Source of the DNA: Jacaranda mimosifolia
Taxonomy: Eukaryota > Streptophyta > Magnoliopsida > Lamiales > Bignoniaceae
Assembly (NCBI GenBank): GCA_018894105.1
Contig: CM032133.1
Coordinates: 18,490,501 to 18,554,500, forward strand
DNA: 64,000 nt
Direction: 5' to 3'
The notes below the pieces were generated by a model. The model had not been told where the DNA came from, ran no database searches, and was given only the letters and a program-made list of their open reading frames with translations. Position numbers and translations under genes: made by a program. The stretch's first letter is position 1. Each line of letters opens with the position of its first letter. Positions 25,558 to 36,652 of this stretch are shown one piece after another.

Positions 25558-26584
25558 GGCTGGTAAGACACAAATAGTGATTTATCAGCACAAACGTGCA
25601 CATTAGCACAAGTGTCTATCAGCCAATCATATGGTTCATAGATAGAGAATAATTCAGGTTTGAAAGAAACATACTCGTCAATGGATGCATCAGGAACTCC
25701 AGCCTCGTTGGTGTCTCCAACAACCATGTTGACAACTAGTCCAGTAGACTAGGCTTTAGCCTTGGCTTTCTTGGAGGGACACTCCTTAGCCTAATGCCCT
25801 TTTTGTCCACAATTCCAGCATGGCTTGTTTGCTTTTGGTTTTTTTTATTAATTTTGGATTTTCCCTTATCGATGGATTTAGAGTTCGAATTCATGTTGAC
25901 TTTCTTCTTTCTTATTATTACATTCGCCTTAGGATGATATTCAACAGGAACATTATGAGTTTGATTTCTATGTTCCTCTTCAATGCTTATGGCGATCATC
26001 AGATCATTTAAAGTCAATTTCCCTTTTTGATGCTTTAGAGTCATGCCGAAACTTTCCCAGGATTTGGGGAACTTATCGACAATCGACATGACCATAAATT
26101 TTTCAAGAAGTTTCATTTCAGCATCAGCTAGGGAATGCTCTAGATTGATAAATTCATGTGTCTATTCAGATACAGATCTGCCCTCAACCATCTGATACTT
26201 CAGAAATTTGGAAACTGAATACTTTTCGAGCCCTTGCTCTTCAGTATTGTATTTCCTATCCAGTTCATCCCATAAAGATTTAGCTGTATAGGAATCAGAA
26301 CAATATACATCAAAGAGTGTAGCAGACAAAGCTGACAGAATCACTCCTCGAACAATCTGATCCTTCATTTTCCAATCGGCTATTTCTTTAGTCTTGGGAT
26401 CAGTTTCAGTTGGTTCTGGCATGGTCAACTGAATCAACGAAGGAAGACCTTTCACCGTCAGCCAGATTTTCATGCGCTGTTGCCAAAGCTTAAAATACTT
26501 GCTCGCGAATTTTTTTGGTAGTCCGGAAAGGTCAACTTTCGTTGACACAATATCACCAATAGCATGCGAATTTGAAACCATCAT
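25536..26584 (-). pseudogene. copia gag and protease remnant
   Basis: From 26584 the frame encodes a copia gag (UBN2-like) with K-Y-F-K-L-W-Q-Q-R-M-K-I-W-L, V-R-G-V-I-L-S-A-L and S-L-W-D-E-L-D-R-K-Y. A stop near 26160 separates it from 26116-25736, which continues gag with D-K-F-P-K-S-W. The zinc knuckle C-W-N-C-G-Q-K-G-H...C is readable near 25790-25825 only in another frame, so a frameshift lies just before it; its Q codon has become TAG. The protease start D-W-L-I-D-T-C-A-N-V-H follows at about 25600-25640, with Cys where the catalytic D-S/T-G motif has Gly. Not functional. Confidence 0.8.
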
Positions 26585-26714
26585 AAATTTCTATAATGAA
26601 AGTCCTAAAGCAGAATATCTAGATAGAATATGCAGGCAAGATTCCTAGACAGGATATCTAATCAGAATTTCAGCAGATAAAGAACACACGAAATAATCAT
26701 TTCTTCAAGATTAT

Positions 26715-27690
26715 TGTTTCCAGGATATTCCAACATGCATAAGTGCAACAAAATAAAAGAATATCACAATTTAGATTATCAACAATTTAATCAGATAATC
26801 ATAAGATGGCAAACATGCGTTTTTATCAAACTGAAATTCAATTATTTAGCATGCATGATCAGAATAATTAAATTCAAATATAGCATACGTGATCAGAATT
26901 ATAAGCACAATAAATTCAAGGCAAGACAGAATTCATTTAATCAGATACGAGTCCACGAAAAGCCAAAATTACAAATCAATCGAGGCAAGAAAACAATAAA
27001 GTATGCTTTCAGTATAATTGAAAATAGATACGAAATTTAAATGAAAAACTTAGCTTAAGGATCTTGAATTGTAACGGAATCAATTAGACTACCAAATCAC
27101 AGAATTCTATTTGCCTTGAAGAAATGAGGGCCCTAACTCACCAGTGCAACGGGTACAGCGCTGTTCCTCCCAGGATGAGATGGTCCAGAACGATCAGGTG
27201 CACTCCGTCTCGTTCACCTCGAGCAGTACTCAATCGCCAAAATCAGAATCAGATAGCCAAGTCACCAGAATATAAGGATATTTAGTCGAATATGATAAAA
27301 GGGATATCTAGCTGAATATCAGAAGGTAGGAATAATAAGAGAAAGTTTCTGGGATAATCAGGGGGAAAGGAAGAACGTGAGAACGTAAGCAGAAGAGACT
27401 GCCTTTGGCATTTTTGGTGTGTATTCAAGACTGCCAGAGGCAGTCTATTTGTAGAGGGGAATTGGGGCTGGCCGAGGGTAATGGGCTGACGGCCAAACCT
27501 AATTTCAGCTAGGGTTTGAAGGTTGTTTAGTGCTAATTAGGGTTTGACTAAGTAAAACCCTAATCTATATCCACCATTATCCCTAAGAATTTAGCTGATC
27601 TCCAACGTGCATGACTCGATCAAGCCTTTATCCGATCAAGCCAATGGTTAAGTTCAAATTTTGAATTTTAATTTTCAAATTCAAAATTCC
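26715..27690 (-). repeat. 5' LTR of the gag-protease copia element
   Basis: Starts TGTTTCCAGG and shares its first 180 bp with the left LTR fragment. The rest is single-copy in the window, so the outer limit near 27690 is an estimate, based on where gypsy-like gag sequence begins. Confidence 0.55.
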
Positions 27691-27959
27691 AATTGAATTT
27701 CGTCCAAAAAATTAAGATTGAGCAAGAGAAGTGGGGAGGGCGCCTAAGCAAGTTGAGACTCAGGCTTCTACTACTGAGGAGCAAGAGTTGGATGAGGACG
27801 ATGACAACCTTGGGGCCATTTCATAGTGGTGCAATACAATTTCAAAGGTGGCAGCTAAAAGAACAGTGCTACCAAAGGCGAGCAAAGTTGCACCAGCCCT
27901 AACTGAGGCCAACCAGAGGAGGGATCACAACCCCAAAACAATAGAAAGAAAGGGCTAAT

Positions 27960-30510
27960 GTTCATTGATGTTAAGATCAATGGCAAGTAGGTCTGTGCCA
28001 TGATCGACATTGGTGCCACTCACAACTATCTAGCAAGTGCCGAAGTGGAGAGACTCGGACTTGTACTAGAGAAAAGAGTTGGATGGGTGAAAGCTATTAA
28101 TTCAGCTGCTCAGCTAGCTGCAGGAGTGGCCAAATCTGTGCTCATCAAGGTAGGACCATTCAAAGGGAGGATCAATCTTTTAGTAGTCGTGATGGATGAT
28201 TTCAAACTTATCCTTGGGCTTGAATTTCTGCAGGACACAAGGATGGTGGTCATGCCGCACGTGGATTCATTGATGCTAATGGGAAGCAAGCCGTGCGTAA
28301 TCCCTACATTGACCAGGAAGCCGGGGGATAAAAACCTCTCAGCAATTCAGTTTGAGAAAGGTTGCAAACGAAACGAGCTGTCATTCTTGTGCACCCTTCG
28401 CTTTGAGGAGATGGAGGAGGCATTGGGGCCAATCCTTGGTGTGGTTAAGGAACTCTTGCGGGAGTTTGAGGATGTTATGCTAGACGAACTACCTCAGAAG
28501 CTACTACCGAAGAGAGTAGTGGATCATGAGATTGAGTTGGTGTCAGGTACCAAACCTTCTGCCAGGGCCCCATATCAGACATCACAACTTGAGCTTGAGG
28601 AGCTTAGGAAGCAGTTGAAGGAGATGCTGGAGTGTGGGATCATCAAGCCCGTTAAGTCACTGTATGGAGCCCCTGCATTGTTCTAGAAGAAGACTAATGG
28701 GTCCTTATAGATGTGCTATGATTACCGGGCATTGAACAAAATTACTGTGAAGAACAAGTATCTTATACCATTTTGTGGCCGATTGCTTTGACCGACTTAG
28801 ACGGGCAAAGTACTTTACAAAGATTGATTTGAGGTCCGGTTACTGGCAAGTTTGGATCAAGGAGGGAGACGAGGCAAAGACTACAATGGTCACAAGGTAT
28901 GGGGTCTTTGAGTTCCTGGTCATGCCTCTCGGCCTGGCAAACGCCCCAGCAACCTTCAACACGTTGATGAACTAGGTATTCCATGGTTTTCTAGATAAGT
29001 TTGTGGTGGTTTATTTGGATGATATTGTGGTGTATAGTGGTACCTTAGCCGAACATCTGGAGCATCTGCGAAAGGTTCTCACTCAACTCCGAGAGCATGA
29101 ACTGTATGCCAAGCCGTTGAAGTGTTCATTTGCTCAGGAGAAAATTCATTTCTTGGGTCACATTGTGGAGCAAGGGAGAATTCGTATGGACCCTAAGAAA
29201 GTGCAGGCTATTTAAGAGTGGCAGCCTCCCGGCAATGTCCATAAGGTGTGGTCATTTCTCGATTTGGCAAACTATTATTGCAGATTTGTGAAGGGCTACT
29301 CTGAAATAGCACGACCCCTCACCGACCTCACGAAGAAGACAGACTCTTGAAATTGGACACCCGAATGCCAAGCAGCGTTTGAGAAACTAAAGAGAGCTAT
29401 GGTGTCGGATCCTGTGTTGGCCCTTTCGAACTTAACAAAGATGTTCGAAGTGGAGACTGATGCTTCAGACTTTGCTTTTGGAGGAGTTCTGATTCAGGAC
29501 GGGCATCCTATTACTTTTGAGAGCTACAAGTTGAAGGAAGCAAAAAGGCGCTACTTAGCGCATGAAAAGGAGTTGCTAGCCGTAGTTCACTACCTCAAAC
29601 TATGGTGGCATTACTTGTTGGGCTCTCCTTTTGTGGTCAGGACGGACAATACTGCAGTCATCCATTTTATGAGCTAGTCTAAACTGACCAGTAAGCAGAC
29701 ACGGTGGCAAAAGTTATTGGCAGAGTTTAACTTTTCCTTGGAGTACTGTGCCGGTGAGAACAATCATGTGGCAGATGCCCTGAGCCGAAGGGCGGATCAT
29801 ACGAGGGTAGTGGCCGCTTTATCCTCGAGTGTTGCTACCACTTTTGTGAAGGACCGAATATAGGAGCTATTACCGAAAGATCCTATGGGGCAGTATTTGG
29901 TTGACTTTGTCGAGAAGGGAAAAACTCAGTAGTTTTGGATGGATGGAGGACTCTTGATGACCAAAGGAAACCGTATGTATATTCCAAAAGGTGGGGGACC
30001 TAAGGAAATTATTGATTTCGGAATGTCACGACACTCTTTATGTGGGACACCCAGGAGCAGAACGCACCCATGCCTTAATGCAAAAGTACATTGGACCTTT
30101 GTCTATCATTAAACGCATCGGGAAGGTAGCCTACAAGATAGCATTACCTAACTGATGGAAAATTCATAATGTCCTCTATGTGAGCTAGCTTAAGCCCTAT
30201 CATGCAGATCAGGAGGACGCATCCCGCAATAGACCCAGCCGCCCTATAGTTGACGTTGACGAAGAAAGAGAAGAGGGTGGCAGAAGCAATCCTAAATCAC
30301 CGAGTAACCCGCACAGAAAACACAACTCAGATGGAGTACTTGGTGAAATGGAAGAGATGTAGCAGCGATGAGAACACTTGTGAGTGGGTGACGGACCTTA
30401 AGGCGTTCCAACCTTTGTTAGAGGCATATCAGGTCTCAGTGTTGCCGAGGACATTACCATCTCAGGTGGGGAAGAATGTCAAGGGGCGCTCCCGCCATTG
30501 GGCCCCTTGA
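27960..30510 (+). pseudogene. gypsy protease-RT-RNase H-chromodomain polyprotein remnant
   Basis: Protease: A-M-I-D-I-G-A-T-H-N-Y at 28000-28030, where the catalytic D-S/T-G has become D-I-G. RT: D-Y-R-A-L-N-K near 28720, a frameshift near 28770, [22 protein letters not shown], and catalytic Y-L-D-D-I-V-V-Y at about 29010-29033. RNase H: E-T-D-A-S-D-F-A-F-G-G-V at 29453, H-E-K-E-L-L-A-V and the late H-V-A-D-A-L-S-R-R. Integrase is almost all gone between about 30060 and 30100. The chromodomain (M-E-Y-L-V-K-W-K-R...T-C-E-W-V) is at about 30330-30430, frameshifted from the preceding part. Many stops replace conserved Gln. Confidence 0.88.
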
Positions 30511-31485
30511 CAGTCTACAGGGCATCTGGGCTGCTGCGGTTGCTCCTCAACAGCCTGCATCAACGGACTTGCACTCTAAGGAGTTATCTACTATGTCCTA
30601 AGTGTAGGCATTTTCTTTTATTTTCCCTATTGTACATATGTAGGCAGGATGCTGTCGTTTTTGTTGTAATTTTCAGCTTTTCAGTATCTAGTGCTGTCAC
30701 AATATTTTTTCTTTTTTAAACCTATTATAGGGGGAATAAGTATTCAAAGTTGAGTTGTACTGTGCCTTGTTGGAGTCCCCCCCAACGTCTAGTGTTGCTC
30801 CAACGATTGTCGATATTGTACTGTTGCTGTTATCAATGAAATCAAATTTTCTTTTCATGAGATTGTGCCTCTAAAGTGTTCCGGCGTGTGCGTGAGTATC
30901 GTTGGGAGTGAGTGCGACACACAATCACCTAGCGGTCATTGAGCTCTTGACGGTTGTTTTGCTGTTGACAGTTACTAAGACGGTTGACGGTTATCGAGAT
31001 GATTGTTGGTTGTTGTATTTTAGGCGGACGTAGCTAACGTGTGGCAAGCTACTACTCGCATAGTGCGCAGTTTCCTAGTTACCCAAGGAGCACCCTGTGA
31101 CACGTGGTGACAGAAAAGGAAGAATGGAGGAAGAAGTGAAAATGAATCTATAAAGGAAAATTTCTAGAAATCTCAAATTGATCCTAAGATTTCTGTCCAG
31201 CCTTCAATTGAGTCCTCCAAGGTTTTCATAATCCTCAATTCAATCCCAGACTTAGTTAGTGCCTAAGATTAGCCCATTTGACCATAAATATTCCCACTTG
31301 GACCCTCAAAATTTCCAAATGTTGGTCCAATCAAGTCTTTTCAATTTGAAATTTGCCCCCACAACTTTCAATTTCATTGCAATTAAGTCCTTTTTATTAA
31401 TTTTGGGGGCCCTAAAATCCGACCAACCAATATCTTGATTCCTAAATCCTCATTTTCTCAAATATCCAATTTTAGGGGTGTTACA
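30477..31485 (+). repeat. probable 3' LTR of the gypsy element
   Basis: Begins TGTCAAGGGG right after a purine-rich tract and may end at GGGGTGTTACA near 31485, giving TG...CA ends. With no second copy present, the right limit is a guess; 31135 onward could also belong to another repeat. The first 36 bases form an 11-bp inverted repeat (30477-30487 with 30502-30512). Confidence 0.45.
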
Positions 31486-32105
31486 GATAATATCTATTTT
31501 AAACGGATGTGGATAATATCTGTATAAATGGATACAAATGTAAATGATAAACAAATTTTTGAATATCTATTTACAACCCTAGGTGAAGTAATGTGAGATT
31601 GTGGATCGTTGTGAGATTTTTTTGTTTGTTTGTGAGATGTGTTTTTTGAGAAGAAAGAATATTTTTTTTATATATGTGAGTTGTAGTTTTTAGTAGAAAA
31701 TTCTGTGAAAAAAAATAATTAAATACTGAACAAATTAAACTATTATACATATTTAATTTAAAAAATTGTTAATTACATGTCAAAATACACAAATTTATTA
31801 AATTATAGAATTTTGTTATCGAACAAATGGAAATTTGCAATTTAATTCATCACCATTTTTAATGTGTAAAATGAAATTTGTATTATATGTATTTACATTA
31901 AATTTGTGTCAATTCTATACTTAATATTTTAAAAAAAATTTGTTCTTCAAATTTTAAATTTTATAAAATAAATATGCACGAATCTTATTATATAAATTAT
32001 GAATAGTTGAAATTGAGATTTTTGGCCATACTTACACTAAAAAAATGAATTTTTAATTGTACATATTTATTTTAAAATTTTGTTATACGTATTTATTTTA
32101 ATAAT
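31486..32105. other. short AT-rich spacer, nothing recognised
   Basis: No open frame, repeat boundary or motif that I can support. Confidence 0.5.
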
Positions 32106-32108
32106 TTA

Positions 32109-33995
32109 GGGCTTGTTCTCTTATGTTTTGAGGAAATTTTTCCAACTCCCAAATTTTTTTCAAAATACATGCACACTCTCTAATTTTTCTCCCAAAATAC
32201 TATAATTTTTACCCAAAACCTACCATCTTATTTTCTCACTCCATCTTTCACATCACTCATTTATTTATCTCTCTCTCACTTCACTCATATATACATACAC
32301 ACACACACATATTTACATATATGAAAATATTAAAATTTTACTATTTAAAAAATTCTAAAACTTATGTTTACAAATTTAATTAAACTAATTGTCGAGAAAA
32401 TTAATTAAATTTAATAAATAATTTATTTACTAAATAGCATGTTAAATTAATTAAATAATATATTAGTTATATTTAATATTTAACGTATTAATTAGTAATT
32501 ACATATTATATTTATTCATTTAATAAATAATTTAAGATGTTTTAATTTGATATAGTAAATAAATTAATCTTCTTAAAAAAATTAATCTTCATTAAATATT
32601 AATATTCACATTTATTTTAAATTATTATAAAAAAATTAATTATAGTGTGATATTTATTCAATAATCTATTAAGTTTAATAAATTAATTTAATACAATTAA
32701 AATAATTATCGAGAAAATTATAAAATTAAGTATGTTTTTTTATTGTTACTAAGTAGTGTATTAATTAAATAACGAGTTAAAGTAAATAAATAACTTATTA
32801 AATTAATTAAATTAATTTATTTAATTCTTTAAATAACTTATTGTGTATATATTAATTATGTTTCATATTTCACATATGATTAAATACTACGTTTATTTGT
32901 TTAATAAATAATTTAAGATGATATAGTTTCATTTTATATATATATTAGTTATATTTAATATTTAACGTATTAATTAGTAATTACATATTATATTTATACA
33001 TTTAATAAATAATTTAAGATGTTTTAATTTGATATAGTAAATAAATTAATCTTCTTAAAAAAATTAATCTTCATTAAATATTAATATTCACATTTATTTT
33101 AAATTATTATAAAAAAATTAATTATAGTGTGATATTTATTCAATAATCTATTAAGTTTAATAAATTAATTTAATACAATTAAAATAATTATCGAGAAAAT
33201 TATAAAATTAAGTATGTTTTTTTATTGTTACTAAGTAGTGTATTAATTAAATAACGAGTTAAAGTAAATAAATAACTTATTAAATTAATTAAATTAATTT
33301 ATTTAATTCTTTAAATAACTTATTGTGTATATATTAATTATGTTTCATATTTCACATATGATTAAATACTACGTTTATTTGTTTAATAAATAATTTAAGA
33401 TGATATAGTTTCATATAATATAAAATTATTTATTTTTTTAATTTGATGAATCTCTATTATATATATTTTTTATTTTATTTAAATAAATAACTAAGTTTTA
33501 TTTACACATAAATTGTAAATAATAAATAGTTAAATAATTATATTTTAAGAATAAACAATAATTAGTTTATAATCAATGTACAATAATTAATTTTTTTAAA
33601 TAAGCCGATACCAACAATTATTATATAATTATGATATTAGCTTATATTATAATTAAGATATAATTATAATTTCATAAATAATTCATATTTATACTGATAA
33701 AAAAATAATTAATATTTATTAATAAATTCATAAAAATAAAAATTTTAAAACAAAATACCAATTAAATTAATTACACATCATTTTATTAAAATAATATATC
33801 AATTATTACATATATACACACACATCACCAACTATAAATATACATACATACATATATATAATATATTATTTTAAAAAAATCACTTTCACCTTACAAACCC
33901 AACAAACACTTGGCACATTCTCCAAATTTTCTCTCAAAAACACATTCTCCCAAATTGTTTTCTAGAAAATAGCCAAAACATAAGAGAACAAGCCC
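32109..33995. mobile_element. Harbinger-like non-autonomous TIR element (1887 bp) with TTA target duplication
   Basis: The first 22 bases, beginning GGGCTTGTTCTCTTATG, are repeated as a perfect inverted repeat at the right end (ending CATAAGAGAACAAGCCC). TTA flanks both sides (32106-32108 and 33996-33998), as expected for PIF/Harbinger. Interior is AT-rich with no transposase-like frame and contains a 482-bp tandem duplication. The well-preserved ends suggest a younger member of the family that includes 20997-22615. Confidence 0.85.
32457..33420. repeat. 482-bp tandem duplication inside the TIR element
   Basis: The block beginning TATTAGTTATATTTAATATT at 32461 starts again at 32943 and the two stay almost identical to about 32933 and 33415; one visible difference is TTATTCATT versus TTATACATT. 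The period is 482 bp at every landmark checked. Confidence 0.92.
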
Positions 33996-34217
33996 TTAAT
34001 TTTCATTATACCAATTTACTTTAAAATATTAAATATTTATTATACGTATTTGAACTAAAACATATTTTTTTTATTTTTTTATTGTACCTGTTTATTAATA
34101 TTTTATTTGTGAAATTTTATATTATGGAGCTTTATAATATTTTGTTAATTTGCATGTGTTGAAATTCTAGGTGAAATATTTTATAATGTTTAATTTGTGC
34201 AGATAATGTTGAATTTC

Positions 34218-34367
34218 AATCTAGGTGGTCGTTATCTCGTTAAAAAGTTCTCCGAGCGCTCCCGTGGCTTTGGATTTGTAACTTTTGATAAAAAGCAAGC
34301 AATGGAAGAGGCTATAGAAGCCATAAATGGGATAGATTTAGATGGTCGAACCATAACTGTTGTATAG
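34218..34367 (+). pseudogene. orphan RRM exon of an RZ-1/glycine-rich RNA-binding protein
   Basis: In frame from 34218 the sequence encodes the second half of an RNA recognition motif: [14 protein letters not shown] (RNP1), then [20 protein letters not shown] and a TAG at 34365-34367. This is closest to plant RZ-1-type RNA-binding proteins from memory of the family. A TTTGTGCAG sequence just upstream looks like a splice acceptor, so it is probably a genomic exon rather than a processed copy. The first RRM half, zinc knuckle and glycine-rich tail are absent. Flanked by transposons on both sides. Confidence 0.75.
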
Positions 34368-34595
34368 ATATATAATGTTGATCTCCGTTGGATAAAAGTA
34401 AATATTATCATATAAATTAATAAACTACAACCTATCTAATTTACTAAATATAAAATAGGAATTATATCACAATAAAATATTATATAGAAAATATTTGTTA
34501 AATTGAAGCTAGAGTGCTAAGACACGAAATAATATAGGCCTTTTCAATAAAAAATATAAATAAAAAGAGGATAAATGATAAATCATTACTTTTAT

Positions 34596-35100
34596 GGCTT
34601 GCTCACTTGGTGATATGGGATGCAAAGTGATGAGATAAAATGAGGGATGAAAAATAGGGTAAGGATGAATTGTATTTTTTAAATTATATTTACTTTGTAA
34701 AATGAGATGATTGATAAAATTGAATAATTATATTAAATGTTCACTTTGATGAATAATAATGATTGAATAATTTTCAGAAAATTTAAAATATCCTCAATTA
34801 AAAAATTTATTTATTATTCTATTTAATAAAAAAAATTAAAAATTTCAATTCCGACACAATATCCAACTATTTTTTCTTCTTTTTCCCAAACATCCACCCA
34901 CTTCACCGCCTAATATCTTCTTTAGCCCACAATGCTTTTCACCATCGTCTGCCGCCGCAGCTCATCGTGCTTTCCCATTGCTCACTGTTATCCGCTGCTA
35001 ACCGCATATCGCCGTTCCCGCTGGCCTTCCGTTCCATTTGTTCCTTTTCCACCTTCTCCGTTTTTCTTACCTTCTTCGTTTTTCCTTTCTTTCATCCTAT
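34596..35100. mobile_element. truncated second copy of the DDM1-intron MITE family
   Basis: Reads as the reverse complement of the right half of 8889-9848: shared phrases include GATAAAATGAGGGATGAA, ATTATATTTACTTTGTA, AATTAAAAAATTTATTTATT and the CCGCC-rich block with CACCATC/CGTCTGCCGCC. The homology ends near 35090-35100, where the long inverted repeat begins, and the far terminus is absent. Confidence 0.7.
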
Positions 35101-35103
35101 CTT

Positions 35104-36652
35104 TTATATTTTACATATTGTTTTTTAATATTAATTTTGAATTTCAAATATATTTTAATAGTTTGCAAAATTCTAAGGCCAAGTTTGGTTGGATTTTAAA
35201 ATTATCCCTTGATAAGTTATCCCATGATAAGTAGTTTGATTATTAACTTTATAGTGTTGTTTGGTATGCATGATTGTTTGTAAATGTACCCACGTGATTG
35301 TTGTTTGGTTGGATGTATAATAATCCTTATCATTTGATTGTTTTATGAAATGACCATGCTATCCTTTAGCTTAAAAAAGATAAACAATTATTTCTCTTCT
35401 CTTTTTTTTTTTTTACAAATTATTTTTGCAATGAATAGTTGCGGAGACACGTGCACTTTTTTCAATTTATTTTCCTTCCCGATTATTTATTTATTTAATC
35501 ACTTCTCAAAGTTTTAACAAAAGGAACCAATAATTTTAATTTATTTTTATTATTTTCCAAAAATATTAATTTATAAAATTAATATTTTATAAATATAAAT
35601 AAATTAACTTTTTTATCGTTATGAAATGTGTAAATATAACATTTGGATCAGTTTAATAATTTTTCAATATTAATAGCTTGGCTTAATTTTTTTCCAATTT
35701 TTCAAAATTACTAATTCTGAATAAATTAAATTATTTTAATATTATTCAAAATTAATAGCTCGACATCTAAATGCATTATACAGTCTAAAAATAAATTTTT
35801 ATTGATTTGTTTATTTTTTAAAAATTGGAATAAAATAAAAAATATAAACTAATTTTGTGGAATTTTTTACTGATTTGCAAAAAAAATGAGGGCCATTTGG
35901 ACTTTTTGTTGGGATGAATCAGATGGGATAAATAATCCAATGGGGTGGGGTGGGTTTATTAATTTCAAGATTTGGGTATATATACACGGGCCGGATGATA
36001 AGTCACGGGCCCGTGTTTTTACAATCATATGAACCAAACAAAGGATTGAGTGTGATTATTTTGCCTAATCCCACCTTACCCACGAACCAAACATGGCCTA
36101 AGCGTTTATCCTTTTTAAAATTTGATTTTACCATTATTTAATTATATACAATTTTCTCAATTCTTGTAGTTTGAATTAGAAACTTTTGCATTTGCACTCT
36201 ATTTATAAAATATATGGTAACATGAACGGGTTTAGATATTAATATAATTTTTATAAGTTGTTGACATAACCTAAATATTACATAAGGCCTAGTTCCATTT
36301 TTTAGATAACGAGGGATGACAGACTAAATCATAGAATGTGAACATTTGATCAAATGAGATGTAAGCTGTCATCCCTCGTTAACCAAAAAGGAATCTAGAC
36401 CTTATGCAATATATAGGTTATGTCACTTACTTACAAAAATATATTAATATCTAAACCTTATGTTAACATGTATATTATAAGTACAATGCAATTGCAAAAT
36501 TTTTTATTTCAAATTACGGAATTGAGAAAATTGTATATAATTGAATAATGGTAAAATAAAAATTCAAAAAGAAAGAACTCTCAAGATTTTGCAAAATATT
36601 AAAATATATTTGAAATTTGGAATTAATATTAAAAAGGAATATGTAAAATATG
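35104..36652. repeat. long inverted repeat (about 290-bp arms, 43-base loop)
   Basis: The left arm (35104-36322, excluding the inserted MITE) and right arm (36366-36652) are reverse complements of each other with scattered mismatches: for example TTTCAAATATATTTTAATA matches TATTAAAATATATTTGAAA, and GAGGGATGACAG at 36311 pairs with CTGTCATCCCTC at 36366. The loop is about 36323-36365. No coding sequence. Transcription across it would give a long hairpin. Confidence 0.88.
35177..36098. mobile_element. Harbinger/Tourist-like MITE (922 bp) inserted in the left arm
   Basis: Ends are GGCCAAGTTTGGTT at the left and AACCAAACATGGCC at the right, a 14-bp inverted repeat with one mismatch. TAA is duplicated at 35174-35176 and 36099-36101. 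The reverse complement of the right arm of the surrounding inverted repeat lacks this insert, which gives an internal empty-site comparison. No transposase sequence inside. Confidence 0.85.

Larger units (their letters stand above)
25377..27690 (-). mobile_element. Ty1/copia element retaining gag-protease only
   Basis: A gag-to-protease segment on the minus strand (26584-25536) is flanked by direct repeats: 25377-25557 on the left and the start of a longer repeat from 26715 on the right. Both begin TGTTTCCAGGATATTCCAAC. The right copy is the 5' LTR; the left copy is a 3' LTR fragment joined directly to protease. Integrase, RT, RNase H and most of the 3' LTR are therefore deleted. The outer limit of the right LTR near 27690 is approximate and no target duplication was found. 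Confidence 0.75.
27691..31485 (+). mobile_element. Ty3/gypsy chromodomain retrotransposon, 5' truncated
   Basis: Plus-strand order is gag tail, protease, reverse transcriptase, RNase H, a very short integrase remnant, chromodomain, polypurine tract (about 30463-30476) and a 3' LTR candidate starting TGTCAAGGGG at 30477. RT before integrase and the chromodomain place it among Ty3/gypsy chromoviruses. The 5' LTR and most of gag are missing; the left side abuts a copia LTR, so the copia insertion or a later deletion may have removed it. At least ten in-frame stops disrupt the polyprotein. Confidence 0.85.
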
